64,000 nt of DNA, from NCBI GenBank assembly GCA_013141455.1, contig JABFQW010000035.1:1-64000 (forward strand), read 5' to 3'. Below the pieces are notes generated by a model. That model had not been told where the DNA came from and did not search any database. It saw only the letters and a list, made by a program, of their open reading frames with translations. Position 1 is the stretch's first letter. The number at the start of each line of letters is the position of its first letter. Both the position numbers and the translations under genes were made by a program. Below are positions 45,381 through 53,943 of the stretch, piece by piece. The DNA is from Bacteroidales bacterium (GTDB taxonomy: Bacteria > Bacteroidota > Bacteroidia > Bacteroidales > F082).

Positions 45381-47006
45381 ATGCTTAAAAAAACCAAGGT
45401 ACCGCACACTTATGTGATTGTGTTTTCAATTATTCTGTTGTCTGCAATCCTGACCTGGATTATTCCGGCAGGTAAGTATATCACAGAGAAAAATGAAGTT
45501 GATGGTAAGAACCAGAATAGCCTGACGTTTTATTATGAGAAGGATCTTCCTGCTGAATACCAGTCAACAATTAAAAGTGAACCGCAGACCTGGCAGGTTT
45601 TTTCAGCGTTGTTTAACGGATTTGTCAGGCAGAGCAGCATCATTGCTTTCATATTGATTATTGGTGGAGCCTTTTGGATCATGAATAAGAGCAAGGCAAT
45701 TGATGTGGCTATATTGTCTTTTTTGCGGTTCGTAACCAAATTGGAACATAACCGTATTCTGCGATCCGTGGGGGTCGATAATCTTGTTATCGTGCTTGTA
45801 ATGAGCCTTTTCAGTTTATTTGGTTCTATTTTTGGAATGAGTGAAGAAACGATCGCGTTTACGATTATTTTCATTCCTTTGGCTATTTCGATGGGTTACG
45901 ATTCTATCGTTGGAGTTTGTATGGTATATATTGGCGCACACCTTGGTTTTGCCGGTGCAATACTGAATCCTTTCACAATAGGTATTGCGCAGGGACTATC
46001 GGGAATTCCACTTTTTTCCGGTATCGAATACCGGGTCGTGTGTTGGATTATTATCAATATTGTCGGGTTTGCATTTGTGCTGAGATATGCACACAAAGTA
46101 AAAAAGAATCCGAAAAGCTCGCTGATGTACCACGAAGATGCACATTGGCGAAAGATGGAAGTTCATGAAGATGACAGGATTTCCTATTATACGCCAAAGG
46201 CAGCCTGGTATGTTTATCTTGCTGTTTTGCTTGCGCTGTCAGGTTTTTCATGGTTCTACCCCATATCTTCGTTGAAATTTGGAATCAGCACATTGAACCT
46301 GCATATCATTCCTGTCCTGACCCTTGTTTTTGCTGTGGCCGCTTACTTTTCACTTCGCAAAAGCGTGCATTATTTTATTCTTTTACTTTTGGCCTACACG
46401 GTAATTTTTCTCATTGTTGGCGTGATGGCTTACGCCTGGTATGTGATGGAAATTGCCTCTCTTTTCCTGGCACTTGGCGTATGTAGCGGTTTGGCTATTA
46501 ACAAGTCGTCAGGCGATATTTCGAAACTGTTTCTCGAAGGTGTCAATGATATTTCTTCAGCAGCCATTGTAGTCGGTTTGGCCGGAGGGATCATCGTTAT
46601 ACTTGAAAATGGTGGAGTGATTGATTCAATTCTGTATGGACTTTCAAAATCGATGAGTGATTTTGGGGGATTTGCTTCTGTTACGACCATCTACGTGATA
46701 GAAACCCTCACCAATATCATTATTCCTTCCGGATCGGCCAAAGCGGCACTTACCATGCCCATCATGGCTCCTTTCAGCGATCTGGTCGGTATATCACGCC
46801 AGGCGACTGTAATGGCTTATCAGTTTGGAGGCGGATTTACGAATATGATTACACCAACTTCGGGTGTGTTGATGGGTGTTTTGGGCGTCGCAAGAATACC
46901 GTATCAAAAATGGTTTAAATGGTCATGGCCTCTCATCCTGATCTTGTTTTTGCTTGGAATTTTATTGTTGATTCCAACGGTAACCATGAAACTCAACGGG
47001 TTTTAA
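45381..47006 (+). CDS. YfcC/DcuC-type membrane carrier
   Basis: 541 aa, about 12 membrane helices. The opening KVPHTYVIVFSIILLSAILTWIIPAGKY, the segment SIIAFILIIGGAFWIMNKSKAIDVAI and the C-terminal TNIIIPSGSAKAALTMPIMAPFSDLVG with QFGGGFTNMITPTSG are typical of the YfcC family (C4-dicarboxylate anaerobic carrier-like, DcuC superfamily). Such carriers move small carboxylates or basic amino acids; the substrate is not decided. It has its own promoter box and is separated from the tandem exported-protein genes by 118 bp. Length is slightly above usual for the family owing to a hydrophilic loop near residue 250. Confidence 0.88.
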   Translation: MLKKTKVPHTYVIVFSIILLSAILTWIIPAGKYITEKNEVDGKNQNSLTFYYEKDLPAEYQSTIKSEPQTWQVFSALFNGFVRQSSIIAFILIIGGAFWIMNKSKAIDVAILSFLRFVTKLEHNRILRSVGVDNLVIVLVMSLFSLFGSIFGMSEETIAFTIIFIPLAISMGYDSIVGVCMVYIGAHLGFAGAILNPFTIGIAQGLSGIPLFSGIEYRVVCWIIINIVGFAFVLRYAHKVKKNPKSSLMYHEDAHWRKMEVHEDDRISYYTPKAAWYVYLAVLLALSGFSWFYPISSLKFGISTLNLHIIPVLTLVFAVAAYFSLRKSVHYFILLLLAYTVIFLIVGVMAYAWYVMEIASLFLALGVCSGLAINKSSGDISKLFLEGVNDISSAAIVVGLAGGIIVILENGGVIDSILYGLSKSMSDFGGFASVTTIYVIETLTNIIIPSGSAKAALTMPIMAPFSDLVGISRQATVMAYQFGGGFTNMITPTSGVLMGVLGVARIPYQKWFKWSWPLILILFLLGILLLIPTVTMKLNGF

Positions 47007-47124
47007 AAATTTGGTAATTCTGTTTTATTGCTTTTTTCACGAGTCAGAAAAACATTTATTTTTTTGCATTGACAATCTGAGAGATTTAGGGTATTTTTAT
47101 TCTCCTTTTAAAACGCAACAAATT

Positions 47125-47904
47125 ATGAAACATTACATTATCAGGCTTGGATTTATGTTGTTCTTCATTGGATTGCTGAGCCCACAGGCGCAATCACAAG
47201 GGAGTCTCCTACGGAAAATCCAAAACAAGGCTGAGGACAAAGCAGTTCAAAAAATTTTTAAGGAAGGTGATAAACCGAAAGAAGAGAATGCGCCTCCGGT
47301 GAATGAAGAAACTGAAACTGCCGGTCCTACAAATACAAAAGGCGCGGCATTAAAGAATGCTGGCCCTGATGTAAACGAAAATATAAGTGAGGCCGAAAAA
47401 GCAGTGAATGACAAAGAATACGGTGATGCCCGCGAAGCTACCCGTAAGGCTCTGTTTGGTGTGGAACTGGAAATCGGGAAACAGGTTTTGAAAGACTTGC
47501 CGGAAGAAGCGTATAAATTACCCAAAATTGAGGAGGAGGATGTTGTAACAAGTACTGGCTCCGGCTTTGTTGGTATGGTGATCAAACGCATCTACCGGAA
47601 AGGCGACCAGCAACTAAGTGTTACCATTTCAAATGATGCCGTAATGTTTGCCGGGATAAATATGTATTGGAACTCGGGTGCTTATTCAACTGAACAGGAT
47701 CCAAATAAAAAAGAAGTGAAGTATAAAGATTATAAAGCATTGCTGGTATTTGATGAATCATCGGGATATAGTCTGAATGTTCCTTTTGGACAAACTTCAC
47801 TCATGGTTTTTGAAGGAATAAACTTCGAAAATGAGCAGGAAATTATGGATGCTGCCAACGAATTTGATATTGAAAAGATAAAAAAACAATTGGGTGAACA
47901 ATGA
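47125..47904 (+). CDS. Exported protein, paralogue of the next gene, unknown function
   Basis: 259 aa from ATG 47125 (MKHYIIRLGFMLFFIG); an upstream reading from 47011 is not signal-like. After the signal peptide a Glu/Lys/Asn-rich linker (about 40-95) leads to a domain of about 160 residues. That domain has a helix pair (GDAREATRKALFGVELEIGKQVLKDLP), a Gly-rich turn (STGSGFVGMVIKRIY) and two beta segments (KYKDYKALLVFD, VPFGQTSLMVFEG). The following gene encodes the same domain without the linker. The two overlap by ATGA, so they are translated together and arose by tandem duplication. No known family recognised. Probably periplasmic. Confidence 0.8.
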   Translation: MKHYIIRLGFMLFFIGLLSPQAQSQGSLLRKIQNKAEDKAVQKIFKEGDKPKEENAPPVNEETETAGPTNTKGAALKNAGPDVNENISEAEKAVNDKEYGDAREATRKALFGVELEIGKQVLKDLPEEAYKLPKIEEEDVVTSTGSGFVGMVIKRIYRKGDQQLSVTISNDAVMFAGINMYWNSGAYSTEQDPNKKEVKYKDYKALLVFDESSGYSLNVPFGQTSLMVFEGINFENEQEIMDAANEFDIEKIKKQLGEQ

Positions 47905-48503
47905 AAAAGATAATCATTTGTGCCGTAATGGCATTGCAATTCTTTGTAATACAGGGATATGCGCAGGATGTAACTGGAAAATTAGAGCAGGCAAAAGCAT
48001 CATATAGTTCGGGTGATCTCGAAAACACCCGTTTTGCTTTGCAACAGGCTTTGCAGGAAATAAATCAGATCATCGCGAAGGAGATTCTCGGGATGCTTCC
48101 GGTTGAAATAGGAAAAATGCCAACTATTGTTGCTGAAGACAGCTATTCTGGTGGCTCCGGAGGTTTTGCCGGGTTGACTGTTCATCGGAATTACAAATCC
48201 GTTACGGGTAGCCTGAGTCTTGATATAATAGGTGACTCTCCGATGATCAAAACGATCAATATGGTTATTTCGATGCCTGGTTTTATGTCGGGTGATCCAA
48301 ACCAAAAAAAGGTCAAGATTGCCGGTTATAAAGCCCTGCTTACAAAAAATACTGACGAAAAGGGAGTTGTTTCGTTTACGGTTCAGTTACCCTTCGATAC
48401 ATCGTTGTTATCAGTGAACAGCGATGGTATTGCTGATGAAAATGAATTAATTGCGGCGCTAAACACCATCCCAATGGCGGATATTGCAGCAAAAGCAAAA
48501 TAG
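47901..48503 (+). CDS. Exported protein, tandem paralogue of the preceding gene
   Basis: 200 aa. Start ATG 47901 overlaps the previous stop (ATGA). Signal peptide MKKIIICAVMALQFFVIQGYAQ. The mature domain aligns along its whole length with residues about 95-259 of the upstream protein: helix pair (GDLENTRFALQQALQEINQIIAKEILGMLP), Gly-rich turn (SGGSGGFAGLTVHRNY), then KIAGYKALLTKN and VQLPFDTSLLSVNSDG. Divergence is considerable (I would judge roughly a quarter to a third identical by eye). Function unknown. The repeated core with a predicted N-terminal helical hairpin resembles small exported proteins that form heterodimers; that is a guess. Confidence 0.8.
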   Translation: MKKIIICAVMALQFFVIQGYAQDVTGKLEQAKASYSSGDLENTRFALQQALQEINQIIAKEILGMLPVEIGKMPTIVAEDSYSGGSGGFAGLTVHRNYKSVTGSLSLDIIGDSPMIKTINMVISMPGFMSGDPNQKKVKIAGYKALLTKNTDEKGVVSFTVQLPFDTSLLSVNSDGIADENELIAALNTIPMADIAAKAK

Positions 48504-48585
48504 GCAGATTTACTTTCGATGGGACATCATCTTTTGAACCAAAACACCAGTCAGCTTATCCGGTGATTGGTTTTCAATCATTTAT

Positions 48586-50355
48586 CTATTGTTTACCGAC
48601 TATTCTGCAGATAGGATACACCATATATTTATTATCCCACCAGGGGGTTTTGCTATAAAACCAATTTAACTGACCATAGGAATCGTTTGCAAAAGTTGAA
48701 TCATTTTTAATTTTCGACTCGAATTCAGCACGTAATCCGGGGATTGAATCAAGCATTTTACGTGCCAAAGGTTCCATTACGTAAGATTCAGCATATTCTT
48801 TCTGTTCAAAAATCTGGTTAAATAGTCCCCATTCAACCAATGACCCATTTCCATCAGGTTCAAGCAAATGGGCTATAACTTTTGCAAGTGGTTGATTCAT
48901 CGGTACGATCATGCTGCCTTTTAAGAAAAGTGTTTTGGTTATTTTGGTTTCGAACTTTTTATCTGACAATTTGAAACGGCCTTCATAAGGATTCGTTTCC
49001 CAGGTTGCCGATGTAAAAACATAAGTTTCAACCTCAAACGTCTTCGACTCATCAAGGGGTTTCATCTTTATGCCATGATATTCAAGTCGTTCGATGACAT
49101 CCTGCCATTCAACAGGTATAATATATGCCTCGGGAAGATTTACAAAAGTGGTTGGTTTGCAGTGATCAAACATCGGAAGCAGCATATCAACCGGTTTTTT
49201 ATTGTCATAGATAAACCAATCACCACCGCTTAAGTCGCTTTTTTTAACCTCATATTCAAACCCTTTGAATGAAACCAACACACTATCTGACATATCGATT
49301 GTGAATTTGGTAGGGAAGGGTTTTGTCCTGAATTCATTGGAAGATGAATATTCATCTGCTCTGGTAATCAGCGTTGAAAGATTATGATACTCCTTATTCA
49401 GCAACTGAATGGTGGCCAGAATGATTTCTTTGGTGGCTTCAACACGTTGGTTGTAAGGCTTTAGCATATGCGTTTCAACAAGTAATCCCGGGCGGTTTCG
49501 TGTGGCGGTATAACCCTGTGAAAACATGGGTCCGGCCACCCCCGAAAGCAATCCACTGCGCGGATCGTGCCAGTTTCGGAAATAGACATATGGAAAAATC
49601 GGAATGTTCTTTTTCTCCATCATCTGATTGATAAATGGCAGATAGACGGTTGTTTGCCAGCTATTGATGTTGGCGTCCATATTTTCACCTGTTTCGAGGC
49701 CATAGGTTATAACATATTGATAATCAGCTCCATCGGTCGTATGCGTGTCGATAAAAAAGTCGGGCAACCATTTGTTATACAGTTGCAGCCATGCTTTCAT
49801 TTCGGGTGCATCTGCCTTCAGAAAATCACGGTTCAGGTTCAGATTTTGCGCAGTGGTACGCCATCCCATTTCAACTGGTCCGTTTTGATTGATGCGGCCA
49901 TATTTGCCAAACCTTTCATGTCCGTCCACATTAAAAATCGGAATAAACAATACGCTCACATTATCGAAGAACGACTCATTTTGCTTATTGATGATCAAGT
50001 CGCGCAACATCAATAGCATGGCATCTTTTCCTTCCGATTCACCTGCATGAATACAGGCTTCCACCATCAGGATGATCCTTCCTTTTTTTCGTATTTCAAC
50101 CGGATCGGTCAATCCATCGATGTCATATACCATATAAACCAAATCGCGTAGTTGCGGACTTTTACCAAATGAACCCATCTTCAGCTTTTCAGATTGTTGA
50201 TCGAGCCGTTCGATGAAATCGATTGTTTCGTCATAGCCTGGCGTGGCAATACCGCCCGATTTTTCATAAAAAGTCTGCCATTCGGTGGTTTGACTAAAAA
50301 CAGGTAGCCAAAGTGAAAGAAGCGTGATTGTGAATATACCGGTACAATATTTCAT
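48586..50355 (-). CDS. M14-family zinc carboxypeptidase-like protein
   Basis: 589 aa with signal peptide (MKYCTGIFTITLLSLWLPVFSQ). The zinc-binding H-x-x-E is in ACIHAGESEGKDA (about residues 98-110), a further His in FFIDTHTTDG supplies the third ligand, and the catalytic Glu is probably in GLLVETHMLKPY. These are the M14 signatures. The substrate Arg could be in RTTAQNLNLNRDF. The C-terminal 250 residues form an extra, unassigned domain. Such proteins trim C-terminal residues from peptides or peptidoglycan in the periplasm. A TAnnTTTG box lies 50 bp upstream of the ATG. It is convergent with the tandem exported-protein pair. Confidence 0.9.
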   Translation of the reverse strand: MKYCTGIFTITLLSLWLPVFSQTTEWQTFYEKSGGIATPGYDETIDFIERLDQQSEKLKMGSFGKSPQLRDLVYMVYDIDGLTDPVEIRKKGRIILMVEACIHAGESEGKDAMLLMLRDLIINKQNESFFDNVSVLFIPIFNVDGHERFGKYGRINQNGPVEMGWRTTAQNLNLNRDFLKADAPEMKAWLQLYNKWLPDFFIDTHTTDGADYQYVITYGLETGENMDANINSWQTTVYLPFINQMMEKKNIPIFPYVYFRNWHDPRSGLLSGVAGPMFSQGYTATRNRPGLLVETHMLKPYNQRVEATKEIILATIQLLNKEYHNLSTLITRADEYSSSNEFRTKPFPTKFTIDMSDSVLVSFKGFEYEVKKSDLSGGDWFIYDNKKPVDMLLPMFDHCKPTTFVNLPEAYIIPVEWQDVIERLEYHGIKMKPLDESKTFEVETYVFTSATWETNPYEGRFKLSDKKFETKITKTLFLKGSMIVPMNQPLAKVIAHLLEPDGNGSLVEWGLFNQIFEQKEYAESYVMEPLARKMLDSIPGLRAEFESKIKNDSTFANDSYGQLNWFYSKTPWWDNKYMVYPICRIVGKQ

Positions 50356-50405
50356 AAAATAGATTTTTCAGGTGGTGGATATATTTGATGTTTATGATTA
50401 TATAG

Positions 50406-50413
50406 CAAATGTA
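50406..50413 (-). promoter_or_regulatory. Candidate -7 box TACATTTG for the M14 peptidase gene
   Basis: Exact TAnnTTTG match, 50 bp upstream of the ATG at 50355. Confidence 0.45.
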
Positions 50414-50470
50414 AAGGATTTCCCTATTTCAGGCTGCGCTGATTCGTTAAGTAAGAAATTTGAGCCCACT

Positions 50471-50626
50471 CCGAAAATTGTTAAAAAAAGAAATGCCACG
50501 AATACTACAAATCTCTAAATTACTCCAAGCACTCACAATCAGTGTTTTACCATTGGTGAAATTTGGTGTTTTGGTGTTTTTGTGGCAATATTTTGCTTTT
50601 CGGAAGGGATTCAAATTTGGAGATTT
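50471..50626. repeat. Degenerate inverted repeats in the 50356-50688 gap
   Basis: The 333-bp gap between the M14 and CDF-like genes has no gene. It holds ccgaaaa (50471-50477) with ttttcgg (50597-50603), gccac (50495-50499) with gtggc (50582-50586), and aaatctctaaatt (50509-50521) with aaatttggagattt (50613-50626), the last pair with one mismatch. The arms are only partly nested, so this is a weaker palindrome than the other two long ones in the window. Confidence 0.4.
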
Positions 50627-50688
50627 ATGAATCACTACACCGTATAGAAATCTTATCTGAGTTATCAGTTTGAATTCATTATACTGTA

Positions 50689-51324
50689 TTACCCATGACA
50701 ATGTTCACCACATCCGCAGCCAATTCCTCTTGCCTTTTCAAAGGCTTCTTTGCCTTCACTGAAAGAAAACCAGATTAATCCGGCTGCACCCATAACATCC
50801 GCATAAGCGAAGCCGGTAAACTCATAAATCAAACTTGAAACAAGTAAAACGATTGACATATAAACACACACTTTGGTGCAATTGGCATCTGCTATTATTG
50901 CTTCGGAATTGAGTTGACGGCCAATTTTCTTCTTGGCATTCATAAGCCAAACCATTACAGCTATTGAAACAATCGAAATGATTACTCCCCAAAAAGTAGT
51001 TTCGGGCTTGTGATGGTTAATGATGTTTAAGACGATCCCTGCCAATAAACCTGCTGAAAGCAAGTAAAATGCTATACCTGTAATTTTCAATGCCCTGATT
51101 TCGAACCTGCTTTTAACACTATCCGGGTTTTGTTGGATGCGAATAATCATGATGGATATACCAACGCCCGATAAAACTTCGATAAAACTATCGACACCAA
51201 AACCAAAGAGCGCGAGCGTTTCGTCCTGAATCCCAAACCAGATTGAAACAAGTCCTTCGATGATGTTATAAACAATTGTAAATAAGGCCAGACCGGCTGC
51301 AATTTTATATAGTTTCTTTTCCAT
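50689..51324 (-). CDS. CDF-like cation transporter with Cys/His-rich tail
   Basis: 211 aa, six predicted membrane helices. The second helix region has FGFGVDSFIEVLSGVG (Asp45) and a later helix EAIIADANCTKV, which match the paired metal-binding sites of cation diffusion facilitators. Unlike classical CDF proteins there is no soluble C-terminal domain; the chain ends in GCGCGEHCHG, a potential metal-binding tail. It would export Zn2+, Co2+ or similar. It starts 12 bp after the His-tailed DMT transporter gene, which it presumably works with. ATG 51324 is the only plausible start. Substrate specificity is not predictable. Confidence 0.85.
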   Translation of the reverse strand: MEKKLYKIAAGLALFTIVYNIIEGLVSIWFGIQDETLALFGFGVDSFIEVLSGVGISIMIIRIQQNPDSVKSRFEIRALKITGIAFYLLSAGLLAGIVLNIINHHKPETTFWGVIISIVSIAVMVWLMNAKKKIGRQLNSEAIIADANCTKVCVYMSIVLLVSSLIYEFTGFAYADVMGAAGLIWFSFSEGKEAFEKARGIGCGCGEHCHG

Positions 51325-51336
51325 TTGATTTTACTT

Positions 51337-52392
51337 TTATTTTTTTTTAGATTCTTCATGCCCATGCCTGTGATGCAGATCGGGGTAATGTGGATGTTCG
51401 TGGGCTAATGGATTATGGGCATGGTGATGTGAGTGCCATATACCCTCAGTAATAGTCTCCGCATCATGCGTATGGTCATGATGCCCGTCAGTATGTTGAT
51501 GGTAATGCAGATGTTCCATCGCATTATGCGTATGCAAATGCTTGTGGGATAAAACGTAAGTTACAAATACGGCAAGTGCCAGCAGGCCAATTGAGAGGAT
51601 ATGAACCCACTGAAATGATTCGTGATAAAACAGATAGGATAGAAACACGCCCCAAAATGGTGACGTTGAGAACAGAATCTGTCCTCTGGTTGCACCGAGA
51701 TTTTGTGCCGAAGTAATATATAGTACAATACTAATCCCATAAGAAAACATTCCAACCAATAGGGCAGAACCAACATTACCCAACTTCATTGGCTCACTGG
51801 CGATAAGTGAACCAATAAGTAAGTTGACAGAACCGGCCACAATACCTTTCAAAAAAGTAACTGATTGTGGCGATGAACCATCAGTTAAGGCTGTCAGATG
51901 GTTGTCAACTGCCCATGAAATACAGGCTGCTGTAATGAGTAAGGCTGAAATTATTCCTCCTGAACCTTCACCCAGGGAAGTTACTATTCCTGCCATAACC
52001 GTTAAACCAACTCCTACCCATGTATTTCTGTCGAGATGATCTTTAAAAATGAATACACCTAAAACGGCTGTGGCGACTAATTCTAAATTTAACCAAATTG
52101 AAACTGAAGCTGCATTGGCGGTTTTCAATCCGGCCAATAAAAGCAATGGCCCCAGAAAGCCTCCGAAAAAAATAATTCCAAAGGTTTTAGTCCTGTTGCC
52201 CTGTCGAAATAGTAATTTCAACTGGCTGGTCTTGCGGAAAATATAAGGCAACATGGCCATGGCAGCCCCCAGATAGAGCAAACCTGCCAGCTCAAATGGA
52301 TTTAAGCCCGCCAACAGAAGTTTGCTGAATGGTGTGGCAACTCCAAAAAGGAAGCCGGAAAATATACCTGTAATTATCGCAAATCGTTTCAT
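51337..52392 (-). CDS. EamA/DMT-family transporter with extremely His-rich C-terminal tail
   Basis: 351 aa from ATG 52392; a TTG 51 bp upstream is rejected. Two EamA repeats give ten membrane helices (1-285: KRFAIITGIFSGFLFGVATPFSK, LASIGSLLIGS-like, YVLSHKH). The last 70 residues contain about 24 histidines (LHTHNAMEHLHYHQHTDGHH, then HSHHHAH, HEHPHYP). His-rich tails are found on nickel, cobalt and zinc transporters and chaperones, so this is likely a metal-related permease rather than a metabolite exporter; direction of transport is unknown. The CDF-like gene follows by 12 bp. An exact TAnnTTTG box with a TTG 21 bp upstream lies 56 bp before the start. Confidence 0.88.
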   Translation of the reverse strand: MKRFAIITGIFSGFLFGVATPFSKLLLAGLNPFELAGLLYLGAAMAMLPYIFRKTSQLKLLFRQGNRTKTFGIIFFGGFLGPLLLLAGLKTANAASVSIWLNLELVATAVLGVFIFKDHLDRNTWVGVGLTVMAGIVTSLGEGSGGIISALLITAACISWAVDNHLTALTDGSSPQSVTFLKGIVAGSVNLLIGSLIASEPMKLGNVGSALLVGMFSYGISIVLYITSAQNLGATRGQILFSTSPFWGVFLSYLFYHESFQWVHILSIGLLALAVFVTYVLSHKHLHTHNAMEHLHYHQHTDGHHDHTHDAETITEGIWHSHHHAHNPLAHEHPHYPDLHHRHGHEESKKK

Positions 52393-52448
52393 TATGAATA
52401 ATAACCTGTTTTTTTGGAGCGGCAGTTTTGAAATGCAAATCAACTTGT

Positions 52449-52456
52449 CAAAAGTA
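52449..52456 (-). promoter_or_regulatory. Candidate -7 box TACTTTTG for the His-tailed transporter gene
   Basis: Exact TAnnTTTG match 56 bp upstream of ATG 52392, with a TTG about 21 bp further upstream on the same strand. Confidence 0.5.
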
Positions 52457-52531
52457 ATGAGATTGCTTTACAAAGATCAACAATGTCGTAATTTGAAACG
52501 ATTTTCAGACTCAAAAATTTAAGAACCATTA

Positions 52532-52735
52532 TCCGTGAAGTAACTATTCACCCCATTTAAGCCACAGATTCACAGATTATTAACTAAGGCGTTTATATAT
52601 GAAAAGCATTAATTTCACTGATTTGCAATTTTTTATTCCGACTTGTCGGAATGAAAAATTTGATAAATCTGTGAATCTGTGGCATTTATAATTTTGTATT
52701 TAATTAATCAAGGGCCGAATAGTTACTCCGTGAAA
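52532..52735. repeat. Nested palindromic element in the 52393-52764 gap
   Basis: Three pairs of arms are concentric. Outer: agtaactattc (52539-52549) with gaatagttact (52717-52727), perfect 11 bp. Middle: an 18-bp arm beginning gccacagatt (52561-52578) with its exact complement (52666-52683). Inner: attccgac-tt-gtcggaat (52635-52652), perfect 8 bp. The whole structure spans about 200 bp and separates the RND efflux operon from the DMT/CDF pair. No ORF or transposase. It looks like a mobile-type or REP-like element and would fold as a long interrupted hairpin in RNA or single-stranded DNA. Confidence 0.75.
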
Positions 52736-52764
52736 AATCGACTTTGTGCCTATGTTACGATTAC

Positions 52765-53943
52765 TTATTGATATTGCATCAATTCAGCATATGATTTGTG
52801 CAATTCCCTTTCCAACGCAAGTGACATATTCACATTTTCGTAGTAAAGGGAAAGTTCAACGATATAATTGATCAACGAAATTTCACCTTTGTCCAATGCT
52901 GTTTTCAGAAATTCTGAATTATCAAACCGGGTCAGATTAGTCCGGTATTCTTCAAGATTCTTCCGGATGGAAATCGTTTTTGAATGGATTGATTTAAGGT
53001 GGTTGTAGAACTGCAATTTGTTGTCGAAGGTTATGCTTTCCAAGGCGATTGTCTTGGATTTCATGAGCTTAACACCGTTTTTGTTTTCCCACATTGGAAT
53101 CGTCAAACCGACGGTTATTCCCTGAAATTTCTCACCAACCACCGTTTCGCTCATATATGCAGTCTTAAACTTTGGCAAACCCATGGCTGTAGTCAGTTTC
53201 ACCTGCTTCTGACTTATTTCCAACTCTTTTTTTAACCAGCCCAGCACCGGATTGTTTTGTTCTGCCATGATGTACCATTGTTCAAAATCGGAGGAAATGA
53301 CAGGTTCCAGGTAAATACTATCTTGAAAATCAATCGGCTGACCACCATTCAAACCTGCCAGTTCTGATAATAATGTTTTCCGTTCAATCTCAATGTTTTC
53401 CATTTCTCTGTAAAGATTCAACAGGTTTAATTGTGCCTTGTTGTACTCCAGAACATTGGTTTCACCCAGATCGAATTTTGCTTTAAATGAATCTGCAATC
53501 AGCCTTGCACTTGCTAATCTTTTTGTCAGTTCAGATTTTAATGCATTTGAATACACCAGATCAAGGCAGATGTTTCGTGCTTTCAAAAGCAGTGATTTGT
53601 ATTGTCTCTGAAATTCAAATTCGATCTGTTCGTTTTTTTGATCGGAGATCTGATTTTTGAGGCTGTAAGCAAGCGGAAAATCGAAAGATTGACTGATACT
53701 GAAGTCAGTACGGTTACCGATGATTGTTGGGCTGCCCCAGAGATAATTAAAGGTAACTTCCGGATTCTGAAGATAAATAGCGGTTTTATTCCCTATTTTA
53801 TCTGCCTCAGCACTTTTACGTAAAGCTGAAAGTGTTGTGTTGTTCTTGTCAATTTCGGCCAGTATTTTATCGATACTTTTCTGTGGGAAAGCACCGGAAC
53901 AAACAGCAACGATGCCAGCAAATGTTAAAAATATGTGTTTCAT
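52765..53943 (-). CDS. TolC-family outer-membrane efflux channel of heavy-metal RND pump
   Basis: 392 aa with signal peptide (MKHIFLTFAGIVAVCSGAF). Two similar halves of long amphipathic helices (KLDKILAEIDKNNTTLSALRKSAEA region; WLKKELEISQKQVKLTTAMG region) with the L-x-x-A..N..L pattern identify an OEP/TolC channel. It is the outer-membrane exit duct for the RND pump. Its first four bases overlap the last four of the pump gene (ATGA), so the two are translationally coupled. The third and last gene of the adaptor-pump-channel set. It is slightly shorter than typical TolC proteins. Confidence 0.9.
   Translation of the reverse strand: MKHIFLTFAGIVAVCSGAFPQKSIDKILAEIDKNNTTLSALRKSAEADKIGNKTAIYLQNPEVTFNYLWGSPTIIGNRTDFSISQSFDFPLAYSLKNQISDQKNEQIEFEFQRQYKSLLLKARNICLDLVYSNALKSELTKRLASARLIADSFKAKFDLGETNVLEYNKAQLNLLNLYREMENIEIERKTLLSELAGLNGGQPIDFQDSIYLEPVISSDFEQWYIMAEQNNPVLGWLKKELEISQKQVKLTTAMGLPKFKTAYMSETVVGEKFQGITVGLTIPMWENKNGVKLMKSKTIALESITFDNKLQFYNHLKSIHSKTISIRKNLEEYRTNLTRFDNSEFLKTALDKGEISLINYIVELSLYYENVNMSLALERELHKSYAELMQYQ

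Noticed and set aside
48504-48585. Terminator between the tandem paralogues and the M14 gene
   Set aside because: Only a 4-bp CACC/GGTG stem with a poor extension; not supported.
52532-52735. Insertion sequence
   Set aside because: No transposase frame and no flanking target duplication recognised; better described as a palindromic element.
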